Source: Streptomyces radiopugnans (GTDB lineage: Bacteria > Actinomycetota > Actinomycetes > Streptomycetales > Streptomycetaceae). Taken from it: 64,000 nucleotides of DNA. The notes under the pieces were generated by a model. It was not told the origin of the DNA and did not search any database. It saw only the letters and a list, made by a program, of their open reading frames with translations. The stretch lies in assembly GCF_900110735.1 (NCBI RefSeq), contig NZ_FOET01000006.1, positions 62,001 to 126,000 on the forward strand. The letters are read 5' to 3'. Shown here piece by piece: positions 17,600 to 25,460 of this stretch. The translations under genes and the position numbers were made by a program. How positions within the stretch are numbered: position 1 is the stretch's first letter; every line of letters begins with the position of its first letter.

Positions 17600-18439
17600 G
17601 TGTCCCAGACGGTCGACGGCACCACCGGCGGCGCGGACGACAGCGCGGTCGACCTGGAACTGGACCGGGCGCACTCCGCCCGCATGTACGACTACTACCT
17701 CGGCGGCCACACCAACTTCCCCGCCGACCGCGAGGCCGCCGGGCGGGCCATGGCCCTCTTCCCGTCCGTCCTGGTCGCCGCCCGCGCCAACCGGGAGTTC
17801 ATGCACCGGGCCACCCGCTTCCTGGCCACCATCGGCATGCGCCAGTTCCTCGACGTGGGCACCGGCATCCCCACCTCTCCCAACCTGCACGAGGTGGCCC
17901 AGGACGTGGCGCCCGAGTCACGGGTCGTCTACGCCGACAACGACCCCATCGTCCTCGCCCACGCCCAGGCCCTGCTGCGCAGCCACCCCGCGGGGCGCAC
18001 CGCCTACGTCCAGGCCGACGCAACCGACCCGGCCGCCCTCCTGGCCGCACCCGAGGTGAAGGAGACCCTGGACCTGGGCGAGCCGGTGGCGCTCAGCCTC
18101 AACGCGCTCCTGCACTTCGTGCCGGGCGAGCACCGGGCGCACGAGATCGTCGAGTACTTCAAGGACGCGCTGCCGTCCGGCAGCACCCTCGCCATCAGCC
18201 ATGTCACCCCCGACTTCGACCCCGAGGGCATCGCCCGTCTCACCGAGGCCTACCGCGCCTCGGGGACCCCCGGACAGGCCCGCACCAGGGAGGAGTTCAC
18301 CCGGTTCTTCAGCGGCTGGGAGCTGTTCGAGCCGGGGATCACCACCTCCCACCGCTGGCGCCCCGACCCCGGCCAGGCCTTCGGCAACGTCACCGACGCC
18401 GAGGCGGCCTGCTACGCCGCGGTCGCCCGCAAGCCCTGA
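17600..18439 (+). CDS. DUF574 family SAM-dependent methyltransferase (second paralogue)
   Basis: A 279-residue paralogue of the 14032 gene. ARMYDYYLGGHTNFPADREA is the signature, QFLDVGTGIPTSPNLHEVAQ the SAM loop, and VVYADNDPIVLAHAQALL the acidic strand. LSLNALLHFVPGEHRAHEIV and FEPGITTSHRWRPDP are typical C-terminal blocks. The start is GTG 17600 with GGGCGGGG just before it; GTG 17576 is possible. It is divergent from the sigma factor gene across a 318-base gap (17282-17599) that contains an AT-richer patch near 17450-17480. Substrate unknown. Confidence 0.88.
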   Translation: MSQTVDGTTGGADDSAVDLELDRAHSARMYDYYLGGHTNFPADREAAGRAMALFPSVLVAARANREFMHRATRFLATIGMRQFLDVGTGIPTSPNLHEVAQDVAPESRVVYADNDPIVLAHAQALLRSHPAGRTAYVQADATDPAALLAAPEVKETLDLGEPVALSLNALLHFVPGEHRAHEIVEYFKDALPSGSTLAISHVTPDFDPEGIARLTEAYRASGTPGQARTREEFTRFFSGWELFEPGITTSHRWRPDPGQAFGNVTDAEAACYAAVARKP

Positions 18440-18953
18440 CCGCGGGCCGCCCGGGCGCCGGGGCCCGTGTCCCGCCGGGCAGGGCGACGGCGCTTTCCTC
18501 CTGTGCGGCGGAACGGCCCGTGATGCCCTCCCGTTCGGCTCGGGATTCCCAGAGGAGTGGCCGCGCCTGGTAATTCACCGGCCGGCGCGGGTCACCTCGG
18601 TGAGAAAAAACGCTCCGCGCTCACTCCGCACTCCCGATCACCCGGCCGGATTTTCCTTTTCCCGCCCTCCCGCTTCTCCCGGCCTTCCGGTCCCGACGGG
18701 TCCCGGCCGAAACCGGGGGCGTGTCGAGGGTGTGCGCCGGTGATTTCGGCCGCTCGGCCGCCGGTGGGCGCCGCCTCCCCAGCACGGCGCACCCCCGGCG
18801 GCCCGCTCTGGTGAGGGGGTCGCCGGGGGTGCGCGGATCGCCCGCGAATCGGCCGGCGGAACCGGTCCGAAGAGCGCGCCGTACCACGCCGGCCGGCCGA
18901 TGCGGCGACAGGTCGGTCAACGACCACCGCATGTCCGGAAGACCCGTGCCGGG
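18440..18953. other. Convergent intergenic region
   Basis: A 514-base stretch between the methyltransferase (+) and the GlsB-like gene (-), with no gene-like frame. Apart from the hairpin at 18787-18834, AT-richer pieces (18600-18670) contain short homopolymers but no recognisable element. Confidence 0.5.
18787..18834. terminator. Bidirectional hairpin terminator
   Basis: Perfect 14-base arms, 18787-18800 and 18821-18834 (GCGCACCCCCGGCG and its complement), separated by 20 bases. It lies between two convergent genes, so it can end both transcripts. Confidence 0.65.
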
Positions 18954-19235
18954 TCAGGCGTGTACGTGGCGGCGGTTGCCGCGACCGGTCACGGCCCGGT
19001 AGATGGCCAGAACGATGACCGAGCCGATGATGGCGGCGATCCAGGTCGAGAGATCGAAGAATCCGTCGATCGAATCGACGCCGAATATCACCTTGCCCAG
19101 GAAACCGCCGAGAAGGCCGCCCACGATACCGATCAGCATCGTGACGAGGATGCCGCCCGGGTCCTTGCCCGGCATGAGGGCTTTGGCGATCGCTCCGGCG
19201 AGCAGACCGATGAGAATCCACGCGATGATGCCCAT
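18954..19235 (-). CDS. GlsB/YeaQ/YmgE family stress-associated membrane protein
   Basis: A 93-residue protein with three membrane helices and the Gly-rich core MGIIAWILIGLLAGAIAKAL, PGKDPGGILVTMLIGIVGG and FLGKVIFG typical of the transglycosylase-associated/GlsB family. It acts in the cytoplasmic membrane in general stress; the molecular role is unknown. AGGAGG is 9 bases before the ATG. The C-terminus is basic and His-rich (GRGNRRHVHA). Monocistronic. Confidence 0.9.
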   Translation of the reverse strand: MGIIAWILIGLLAGAIAKALMPGKDPGGILVTMLIGIVGGLLGGFLGKVIFGVDSIDGFFDLSTWIAAIIGSVIVLAIYRAVTGRGNRRHVHA

Positions 19236-19665
19236 GTCTGGGTACCTCCTTGTCGTCTTCACAGGACCGCCTTGCCATGAACTCGCCAGCCAAACAGGAG
19301 AGTTTCCCGGAGCACCGCGAAAAGGCCTGCGGAACAGGGGATTTCCTTTCCCGCCCCCGCCGCTCCCCTCCCCCGTCCCACCGGCACGGCATCGGTCATG
19401 TGCCGTACGCGGGCCCGGCGGACACCGCCGGCGCCCCGCCGGCCGGGATCGCCCGCGAGCGGGACGGATCGCTGCCGCGGACCGGCCCCGGCGCCTCGCC
19501 GCGGCTCCGCGCCGTTCCGGGCCGTGCGACCGCCGGCGGGGGCCTCCCGCCCAGCGGTGACGCGGCCTCACCTTCGAGCGCGGGACGCCGGTCGCCCGGC
19601 GGGCCTCCCGGCCGGGAGCCTCGGCGACGGACCCGGCGCGCGGCTCCTTCTGGGAGCATCGGGGG
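19236..19665. other. Divergent intergenic region
   Basis: A 430-base stretch between the GlsB-like gene (leftward) and the VOC gene (rightward). The proximal 100 bases (19236-19340) are AT-richer and likely hold the stress-gene promoter. The rest is GC-rich without a supported frame. GGGAGCATCGGGGG precedes the VOC start. Confidence 0.4.
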
Positions 19666-20085
19666 ATGGCAGACACCCACCTGGACATCGGCGCCGTCGT
19701 CATCGATTCCGAGGATCCCGAGCGGCTGGCGGCGTTCTGGTCCGAGCTCCTGGGGCGGCCGGTCGCGGCGAGGACGGGCCCGTACGTGTGGCTCGAGCGC
19801 GGTGACGGTCCCGTCCTGGGGTTCCAGCGAGCCGACACCCCGAAGACCGGCAAGAACCGCGTCCATCTCGACATCACCTCGCCGGACCCGGCCGCCGAGC
19901 GGCGGCGGATCGAGTCGCTGGGCGGGCGATGGCTGCCGCGGTACACCGAGGAGGGGGGCTTCCTGGTCATGGCCGACCCAGAGGGGAACGAGTTCTGCGT
20001 CATCCCCCGGGGCACCATCGATCTCGACGACGAGGGCCGCGCGGGCTATCTCGGCGAACGCCGCGCCCCTCCCCCGCCCGCCTGA
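19666..20085 (+). CDS. VOC family (glyoxalase/dioxygenase fold) protein
   Basis: A single-domain 139-residue protein of two beta-alpha-beta-beta-beta units. It has VIDSEDPERLAAFWSELLGR, KNRVHLDITSPDPAAERRRI (metal-ligand-like His) and GFLVMADPEGNEFCVIPRG (terminal Glu). This is the common actinobacterial VOC/bleomycin-resistance-like subfamily. The substrate cannot be deduced. It stands alone and ends next to a hairpin shared with the convergent MFS gene. Confidence 0.88.
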   Translation: MADTHLDIGAVVIDSEDPERLAAFWSELLGRPVAARTGPYVWLERGDGPVLGFQRADTPKTGKNRVHLDITSPDPAAERRRIESLGGRWLPRYTEEGGFLVMADPEGNEFCVIPRGTIDLDDEGRAGYLGERRAPPPPA

Positions 20086-20117
20086 TCCGCCGCTCCCGCC
20101 GTCCGGGCACACCGAAC

Positions 20118-20153
20118 GCGGCGGGGGCGCGGATGTGCCGTCGCCCCCGCCGC
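20118..20153. terminator. Bidirectional hairpin between VOC and MFS genes
   Basis: 12-base perfect arms (20118-20129 and 20142-20153, GCGGCGGGGGCG and its complement) with a 12-base loop, placed in the 93-base convergent gap. Confidence 0.7.
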
Positions 20154-20178
20154 CCGGGCCCGCCCCCGTCCGTCCCGG

Positions 20179-21645
20179 TCAGACGGCCTGCCGCACCTCC
20201 CGCGCGTCCGGGGCGGCCGGTCCGGTGCTTTCGCCGTCCGGTTCCGGGGGCGCGGCGTGCCGCCTGGGGATGGCGAAGGCCACCAGGCCGCCGAGCGCGG
20301 TGACCGCGGCCCCGATCCACAGCGCGGGCCGTACGCCGTCCACGAAGTCCTGCGGGGACAGGTAGCCGCCGTGGGCCGCGAAGACCGTGCCCAGGACGGC
20401 CACGCCCAGGGTGCCGCCGATCTCCCGGGCGGTGCTGTTGGCGCCGGAGGCCTTGCCGTGCTCCGTCTTGCGCACGGAGGAGAGCACCACCGTGGCGGCG
20501 GGAGCGAAGGTCAGGCCCATGCCGATGCCGGCGAGGGCCATCGGTGCCACCAGGTGGGAGTAGGGGGTGTCGGTGGTCGCCACCAGATTGATCCAGACCA
20601 GACCGCCCGCCTGGAGCAGCAGGCCCAGGCCCATGAGCCGGCCGCCGCCCACCCGTTCGGTGAGCATGCCCGCCAGCGGTGCCACGAACATCGGCATCAG
20701 GGTCCAGGACAGGGTGAGCACACCGGCGTGCAGCGGGGTGCGCGGGGGCGCGATCTGCAGGTACTGCGCCAGCAGGAAGATGGAGCCGAAGACCCCGAAG
20801 TACATGGCGGCGGAGACGAGGTTGGTGAGGGTGAAGGCGCGGACCCGGTAGAAGCGCAGCGGCAGCAGCGGGGCCTTGGTGCGCCGCTCCCAGAGGGTGA
20901 ACAGCGCGAGCAGCACCACGCCGCCGGCCAGGGCGAGCAGCACCCGGCCGTCGCTCCAGCCCCGGGTCTCCCCGTTGACGATGCCCCAGACCAGGGCGAG
21001 CAGGCCGGCGGTGACCAGCAGCATGCCCTCGACGTCGATGCGGGCCCGCTCGCCGCGGCTCTCCTTGAGGACGAGCAGCGCCAGCGGCACCGCGACCAGC
21101 CCGACCGGCACATTGATCCAGAAGATCCACTGCCAGTCGAGGCCTTCCACGACCGCGCCGCCCACCACCGGCCCGAGCGCGACGGCGGTGCCGCTGACCG
21201 CGCTCCACAGGCCCACGGCCAGGCCGCGCAGGCGGTCCGGCACCGCGGCGGAGAGCAGGGTCAGCGACAGCGGCATGACCGCGGCGGCGCCCAGTCCCTG
21301 AAGGGCGCGGAAGGCGATGAGCTGGCCGCTGGTGTCGGAGAGGCCGCAGCCGACGGAGGCCAGCGTGAAGACGACGATGCCCAGGACGAAGAACCGGCGG
21401 CGGCCGTAGCGGTCGCCCAGTCCCGCGCAGACCAGCAGGAAGCAGGCGAAGCCCAGGGTGTAGGCGTTGACGAACCACTGCAGGTCCTGGGCGCTGGCCG
21501 AGAGGTCCTGCTGGAGGGTTCGCAGCGCGGTGGACACCACCAGGTTGTCCAGGGCGGTCATGAACATCGGCAGGGAGCAGGCGACGATCGCCGGCCACAG
21601 CGGCGTACGCCTGGCGGTCGGCGCGGGTGGTGCGGCGGTGGGCAT
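20179..21645 (-). CDS. MFS transporter, DHA2 (14-TM, EmrB/QacA-like) family
   Basis: A 488-residue drug/H+ antiporter-like protein. MFMTALDNLVVSTALRTLQQ is motif D1 of the family. GLGDRYGRRRFFVLGIVVFT is motif A in loop 2-3. ALGPVVGGAVVEGLDWQWIF is motif C, specific to antiporters. The GGGAGA ribosome site precedes ATG 21645. It probably exports a toxic compound. It follows the DUF3291 gene in an operon divergent from a MerR regulator, which suggests inducible expression. Confidence 0.93.
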   Translation of the reverse strand: MPTAAPPAPTARRTPLWPAIVACSLPMFMTALDNLVVSTALRTLQQDLSASAQDLQWFVNAYTLGFACFLLVCAGLGDRYGRRRFFVLGIVVFTLASVGCGLSDTSGQLIAFRALQGLGAAAVMPLSLTLLSAAVPDRLRGLAVGLWSAVSGTAVALGPVVGGAVVEGLDWQWIFWINVPVGLVAVPLALLVLKESRGERARIDVEGMLLVTAGLLALVWGIVNGETRGWSDGRVLLALAGGVVLLALFTLWERRTKAPLLPLRFYRVRAFTLTNLVSAAMYFGVFGSIFLLAQYLQIAPPRTPLHAGVLTLSWTLMPMFVAPLAGMLTERVGGGRLMGLGLLLQAGGLVWINLVATTDTPYSHLVAPMALAGIGMGLTFAPAATVVLSSVRKTEHGKASGANSTAREIGGTLGVAVLGTVFAAHGGYLSPQDFVDGVRPALWIGAAVTALGGLVAFAIPRRHAAPPEPDGESTGPAAPDAREVRQAV

Positions 21646-21688
21646 GGTTGTTCTCCCGTCAGGGTGGTCGGCGGCGGGTGCGGGCGGG

Positions 21689-22090
21689 TCAGGACTGCCG
21701 GGCCCGTTCCTCCGCCAGTCGGGCACGGGCGTCCTCCCAGGAGACGGGAAGCCGCTCGGCGGGGACGTTCCAGAAGACGAACTGGGACTCGCGCATGGTG
21801 GGCCGCAGCCGCTTCATGATCGAGTTGTGCGGTTCGGCCTTGGCGTAGGCGTACACGGCCTCCTTGCTCTCCCAGGCCGAGAGGGTCCAGAAGACGCCGC
21901 GGCCGAGCTGGGCGATGAGCGAGGCCCCGAAGGCTCCCGGCGACCGGCGGGCCTGGCGCCACGACGCCAGGGAGAGCCAGAAGAAGCGGGGGACGTGCCG
22001 CAGGGAGCGGACCTCCAGCCGGGAGGCCATGACGACGGCTTCGGCGGTGGGGTCGGCGGGGTTGATCGTGGTCCAGGGAAGCTTCGGCAT
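21689..22090 (-). CDS. DUF3291/antibiotic-monooxygenase-like protein
   Basis: A compact 133-residue alpha/beta-barrel-like protein. EAVVMASRLEVRSLRHVPRF, GRGVFWTLSAWESKEAVYAY and HNSIMKRLRPTMRESQFVFW (with a conserved His) are typical of DUF3291 proteins, related to dimeric heme- or substrate-binding monooxygenases. Function unknown. It is the first gene of the MFS operon, so a role in modifying or sensing the exported compound is plausible but inferred. Confidence 0.75.
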   Translation of the reverse strand: MPKLPWTTINPADPTAEAVVMASRLEVRSLRHVPRFFWLSLASWRQARRSPGAFGASLIAQLGRGVFWTLSAWESKEAVYAYAKAEPHNSIMKRLRPTMRESQFVFWNVPAERLPVSWEDARARLAEERARQS

Positions 22091-22148
22091 GGCGCGGGGT
22101 CCTTGACTCGCGGGCAGGGCGCGCGGGCGTCACCTGCGGTGAGGCTAA

Positions 22149-22176
22149 TAGTGGCACTATCCACTATCGATAGTGG
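22149..22176. promoter_or_regulatory. Palindromic operator between MerR gene and DUF3291-MFS operon
   Basis: CCACTATCGATAGTGG (22161-22176) is a perfect 16-bp palindrome. A further TAGTGG at 22149-22154 makes a nested inverted/direct repeat, and ATAGTGGCAC occurs twice. It lies centrally in the 150-base divergent intergenic region, 65 bases before the MerR start. MerR regulators bind dyads between promoter elements, so this is the likely MerR operator controlling both directions. Confidence 0.7.
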
Positions 22177-22240
22177 CACGTTACACTTGCCGTGTCCACA
22201 TGTGGTACGTGCCGCACCCGCCGCAGAATCGAGGAACCCC

Positions 22241-22888
22241 GTGAGGATGTCCGAGCTGAGCCGCCGCAGCGGCGTCCCCGTTCCGACGATCAAGTTCTAT
22301 CTGCGGGAAGGGCTGCTGCGGCCCGGTCGGGCGACCGCCAGCAACCAGGCCGAGTACGAGGAGGAGCATCTGCGCCGGCTGCGGCTGGTCAGAGCGCTCA
22401 TCACGCTCGGAGGCCTCTCGGTGGCCGCCACCAGGGAGGTCCTGGAAGCGGTCGGCGAGCCGCTCGGCCGGTACGAGACCCTCGGCGTGACGCACTACGC
22501 CCTGCGGTCGCCGGTGGCCGCGGTGCCGGAGGGGGACGGCACGGACGGCAGCGCGGCCGAGGTGGAACGGCTCGTCGAGCGGATGGGCTGGACCGTCACC
22601 GAGCAGTCGCCGCTGCGCGGGGCGCTGGCCGCCGGGCTGCGGGCGCTGCGCGGGGTCGGTGCCGACTACGGCGCCGAGGAGCTGGTGCCGTACGCCGAAC
22701 TGGCCGCCGCCACCGCCCGGCTGGACCTGGACCAGCTCGCCGGAATCGAGGACCGGATCGACATCGCCGAACGGGCCCTGGTGCTGACCGTCCTGATGGA
22801 GCCGGTCCTGGCCACCCTGCGCCGGATGGCGCAGGAGAACGAGGCCGCGCTGCGGTACGCCGGCCAGGACGGCGGCGCCGGCGGGTGA
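22241..22888 (+). CDS. MerR family transcriptional regulator
   Basis: The 215-residue protein opens with the winged helix MSELSRRSGVPVPTIKFYLR, then EGLLRPGRATASNQAEYEEE and HLRRLRLVRALITLGGLSVA, the classic MerR DNA-binding domain. The C-terminal ~130 residues form a helical effector domain without metal-binding Cys clusters, which points to an organic ligand. GTG 22241 is preferred because GAGGAA lies just before it; ATG 22247 is possible. Divergent from the DUF3291-MFS operon and separated from the PPTase stop by only one base at its 3' end. Confidence 0.9.
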   Translation: MRMSELSRRSGVPVPTIKFYLREGLLRPGRATASNQAEYEEEHLRRLRLVRALITLGGLSVAATREVLEAVGEPLGRYETLGVTHYALRSPVAAVPEGDGTDGSAAEVERLVERMGWTVTEQSPLRGALAAGLRALRGVGADYGAEELVPYAELAAATARLDLDQLAGIEDRIDIAERALVLTVLMEPVLATLRRMAQENEAALRYAGQDGGAGG

Positions 22889-22889
22889 G

Positions 22890-23654
22890 TCACAGGCCGG
22901 CACCGGCCACCACCGTGCGCGGGTCGAGGTACCGCGGCCGGGGCGCGGACCACGGGCCGTCCGCGGCGCCATCCCGCCGCACCGCCACCGCCAGCCGGTA
23001 CCCGCCGGGCACCGACAGCAGGGCGAAGCGCCAGCGCGCGGCCGCCTCCGGCGGCACCGACGGGTCCTCCAGCACGACCCGGCCGTGTTCGTCCGGGCCG
23101 AGCCGGAACCCGTCGAAGCGGTGCTGGAACCCCAGCCCCAGGGCCTTGGTGTACGCCTCCTTCAGCACCCACAGGTCGGTGAACGCCCGCGCCCGCCGTA
23201 CCGGGTCCAGCCCGGCCAGCAGCTCCCGCTCCGCGGGGGCCAGCCACCGCTGCCCGTACCGGACCGCCGGCCCGGCCGCCTCCGCCCGCTCCACGTCCAG
23301 TCCGCACGGCCCCTCCCCGCTCACCAGGCAGCCGATGAGGCCCTGGGTGTGGGAGAGGCTGAACCGCACCCCCCACGGGTTGGGATCCAGCTCCGGCCGG
23401 CCCAGCCCGCCGCGGACGAACCGCAGCGCGGCCGGGGGCCGGCCCAGCAGCTCCCCCAGCACCGTGCGGCACAGCAGCCGTGCGCCCAGGAAGCGGCGCC
23501 GCCCGTCCGGCGGGCGGAGCCGCTCCAGCCGGCGCCGCTCGTCGGCGCCGAGCAGTGCGGCGGCGTACCGCGCCGCCTCCGCGTCCACCGACTCCTCGGC
23601 CAGCAGCCAGAGCTGTGCCCGGTGCTCCGCCCGTCCTGCCCGTCCTGCGGTCAC
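22890..23654 (-). CDS. 4'-phosphopantetheinyl transferase (Sfp type)
   Basis: A 254-residue Sfp-type transferase. WGVRFSLSHTQGLIGCLV is the P2 motif, GPCGLDVERAE contains the Mg-binding Asp-x-Glu of motif P3, and FTDLWVLKEAYTKALGLGF is the signature P4. It moves phosphopantetheine from CoA to the Ser of carrier proteins. As last gene of the PUFA synthase-like operon, with GTGA overlap to the upstream dehydrogenase, it probably activates the PfaA-like ACP (Ser1216) and the free ACP (Ser54). PfaE plays this part in marine PUFA clusters. Confidence 0.92.
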   Translation of the reverse strand: MTAGRAGRAEHRAQLWLLAEESVDAEAARYAAALLGADERRRLERLRPPDGRRRFLGARLLCRTVLGELLGRPPAALRFVRGGLGRPELDPNPWGVRFSLSHTQGLIGCLVSGEGPCGLDVERAEAAGPAVRYGQRWLAPAERELLAGLDPVRRARAFTDLWVLKEAYTKALGLGFQHRFDGFRLGPDEHGRVVLEDPSVPPEAAARWRFALLSVPGGYRLAVAVRRDGAADGPWSAPRPRYLDPRTVVAGAGL

Positions 23655-25435
23655 TCGGGCCCCGGGGCGGAGGCACGGACGGGGACGGGCCGGGCGGAGA
23701 ACAGCCGCGGTGCGGTGTGCAGGTCGCGCAGCACCTCCATCACCCGGTCCACGACCTCCGGGTCGGTCACCGTCTCGGTGGGGTGCAGCAGCCGCCACAC
23801 CCTCTCCAGGGAGAGCAGCAGCACCGCGCCGTCGGGGAACCCCTCCCCGAACACCCGGGCCGAGCCGACGGCCAGCTGCACCGAGGCGGCGGCCGCGTGC
23901 AGGGCGCAGTAGCGCTCGGCCAGCCGGAACAGCTCGGCCGAGGCCCCGTACCCGCGGCCCTGGGCCCGCTTCAGCAGGTCCAGTTCGGCCCGCAGCCGGG
24001 CGAACTCCCCCGACAGCCTCACCGCCAGGTCCGCCGCGCGGCCCAGCCACTCGCGCTGGCGCCGATCGCCGTGCCGGGCCGCCATGGCCCGCAGCCGCTC
24101 CACGGCCACCGGCAGCGAGACCACCGTGTCGTCGCGGCCGCGGCTGACCAGGAGCTGCCGGTGCGGCTCCCAGACCGGCAGCGGCGCGTCCGCGTCGTAC
24201 ACCCCGGACGCGCGCTCCGCGGCCTCGGCGCGGGTCGCGTCGTCCGCCGAGACCGCCGCCGCCAGCAGCCCGTCGAGCTGGGCGCCGACGTTCTTGAGGT
24301 TCACCACCGTGTTGCCGTCGACGAAGTGCACCGCGAGCAGGTCGCGCAGCATCTTCTGGTAGACGCCGTAGTGCGGGTGGGCGCGCAGGTACTGGCGGGC
24401 GCCCAGCACCACCGAGAGCTGCGCCATCGTGCGGTCCAGCAGCGTGGGCACGAAGTACTTCACGACCGAGGAGAAGACGCTGGCCTGCTCCGGGACGGCC
24501 TGCAGGGAGCGGACCGCCGCCGTGGAGACCGCGTCGGCCACCATCAGGTCGGCGAAGGACTCGGCGAGCTGGCGCCGCGAGTAGGGGATGTCGGCGACCT
24601 TCCGGCCGAAGATCGAGCGCTGCTCGGCGAAGTCCAGGGTCACCCGCAGTGCGGTGTCCACCGCGCCCAGCGCGATCGCGCAGATCACCGTGCGGGCCAC
24701 CTGGGCGCCCTGGAGGGCCAGTTCGAGTCCCTGCCCCTCGGCTCCGATCCGGCACTCCTCGGGCACGAACACACCGTCCAGCCGGATGCCGCTCATGTCG
24801 ATGGCCCGCAGCCCGTGGAGGCGCTCGGCGGGCAGCGGCATCACCGAACCGGCCGGGCAGCGCCGCTTGTCCACCGCGAAGACCGACCAGCCGCCCGGCC
24901 CGCCCCGCGGGTCGGTACGGGCCTGGACACTGACCACGTCGGCCACCGTGGCGTTGCCGATCAGCCACTTCTCACCGGTCAGGACATAGCCGCCGGGGAC
25001 CTTCTCGGCCCGCATCTCGTTGGCGAGGATGTCGCTGCCGTGCTCGCGCTCGGTCAGTCCCCAGGCCATCCGTCCGCCGTGGTTGATCGCGTCGACGGCG
25101 GCGCGGCCCTGTTCGTCGGTGGCGGCGATCCAGGTCGGCATGAACGCCACGTTCGTGATCATCAGCGCGGTGGCGGTGGTCGGATCCCGGCGGGCCACCA
25201 GCCGCACGAGCTGGAACCCCACCTCCACGTCACCGGCCCGCCCGCCCCACCGCTCGGGCAGGCAGTAGTGGTGCAGGCCCCAGTCCTGCAGCAGGCTCAC
25301 CATCCCGTGGGGGTACTGCTCCCGCTCGTCGTGCTCGAGGACGCGGGCGAACGGCATCCGCGACCGGTCGTCGTGCGGATCGCCCAGGTAGTCCTCCAGC
25401 TCCCCGGCGAGAGAGGCGAGTTTCCCGGCGTTCAT
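23651..25435 (-). CDS. Acyl-CoA dehydrogenase family flavoprotein, long form (1)
   Basis: A 594-residue protein, far longer than the usual ~380. The FAD-binding half is clear: MAWGLTEREHGSDILANEMR, VPGGYVLTGEKWLIGNATVA, then LDFAEQRSIFGRKVADIP. The C-terminal ~200 residues are a helical extension also present in the next gene. I could not place a catalytic Glu with confidence. A dehydrogenase here could act on CoA- or ACP-bound acyl chains and insert or reshape a double bond; this is inferred. The GTGA overlap with the PPTase and a 25-base gap to the paralogue show operon membership. Confidence 0.88.
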   Translation of the reverse strand: MNAGKLASLAGELEDYLGDPHDDRSRMPFARVLEHDEREQYPHGMVSLLQDWGLHHYCLPERWGGRAGDVEVGFQLVRLVARRDPTTATALMITNVAFMPTWIAATDEQGRAAVDAINHGGRMAWGLTEREHGSDILANEMRAEKVPGGYVLTGEKWLIGNATVADVVSVQARTDPRGGPGGWSVFAVDKRRCPAGSVMPLPAERLHGLRAIDMSGIRLDGVFVPEECRIGAEGQGLELALQGAQVARTVICAIALGAVDTALRVTLDFAEQRSIFGRKVADIPYSRRQLAESFADLMVADAVSTAAVRSLQAVPEQASVFSSVVKYFVPTLLDRTMAQLSVVLGARQYLRAHPHYGVYQKMLRDLLAVHFVDGNTVVNLKNVGAQLDGLLAAAVSADDATRAEAAERASGVYDADAPLPVWEPHRQLLVSRGRDDTVVSLPVAVERLRAMAARHGDRRQREWLGRAADLAVRLSGEFARLRAELDLLKRAQGRGYGASAELFRLAERYCALHAAAASVQLAVGSARVFGEGFPDGAVLLLSLERVWRLLHPTETVTDPEVVDRVMEVLRDLHTAPRLFSARPVPVRASAPGPE

Positions 25436-25460
25436 ACGGCTGCTCCTTCCAGAGGGCGGG

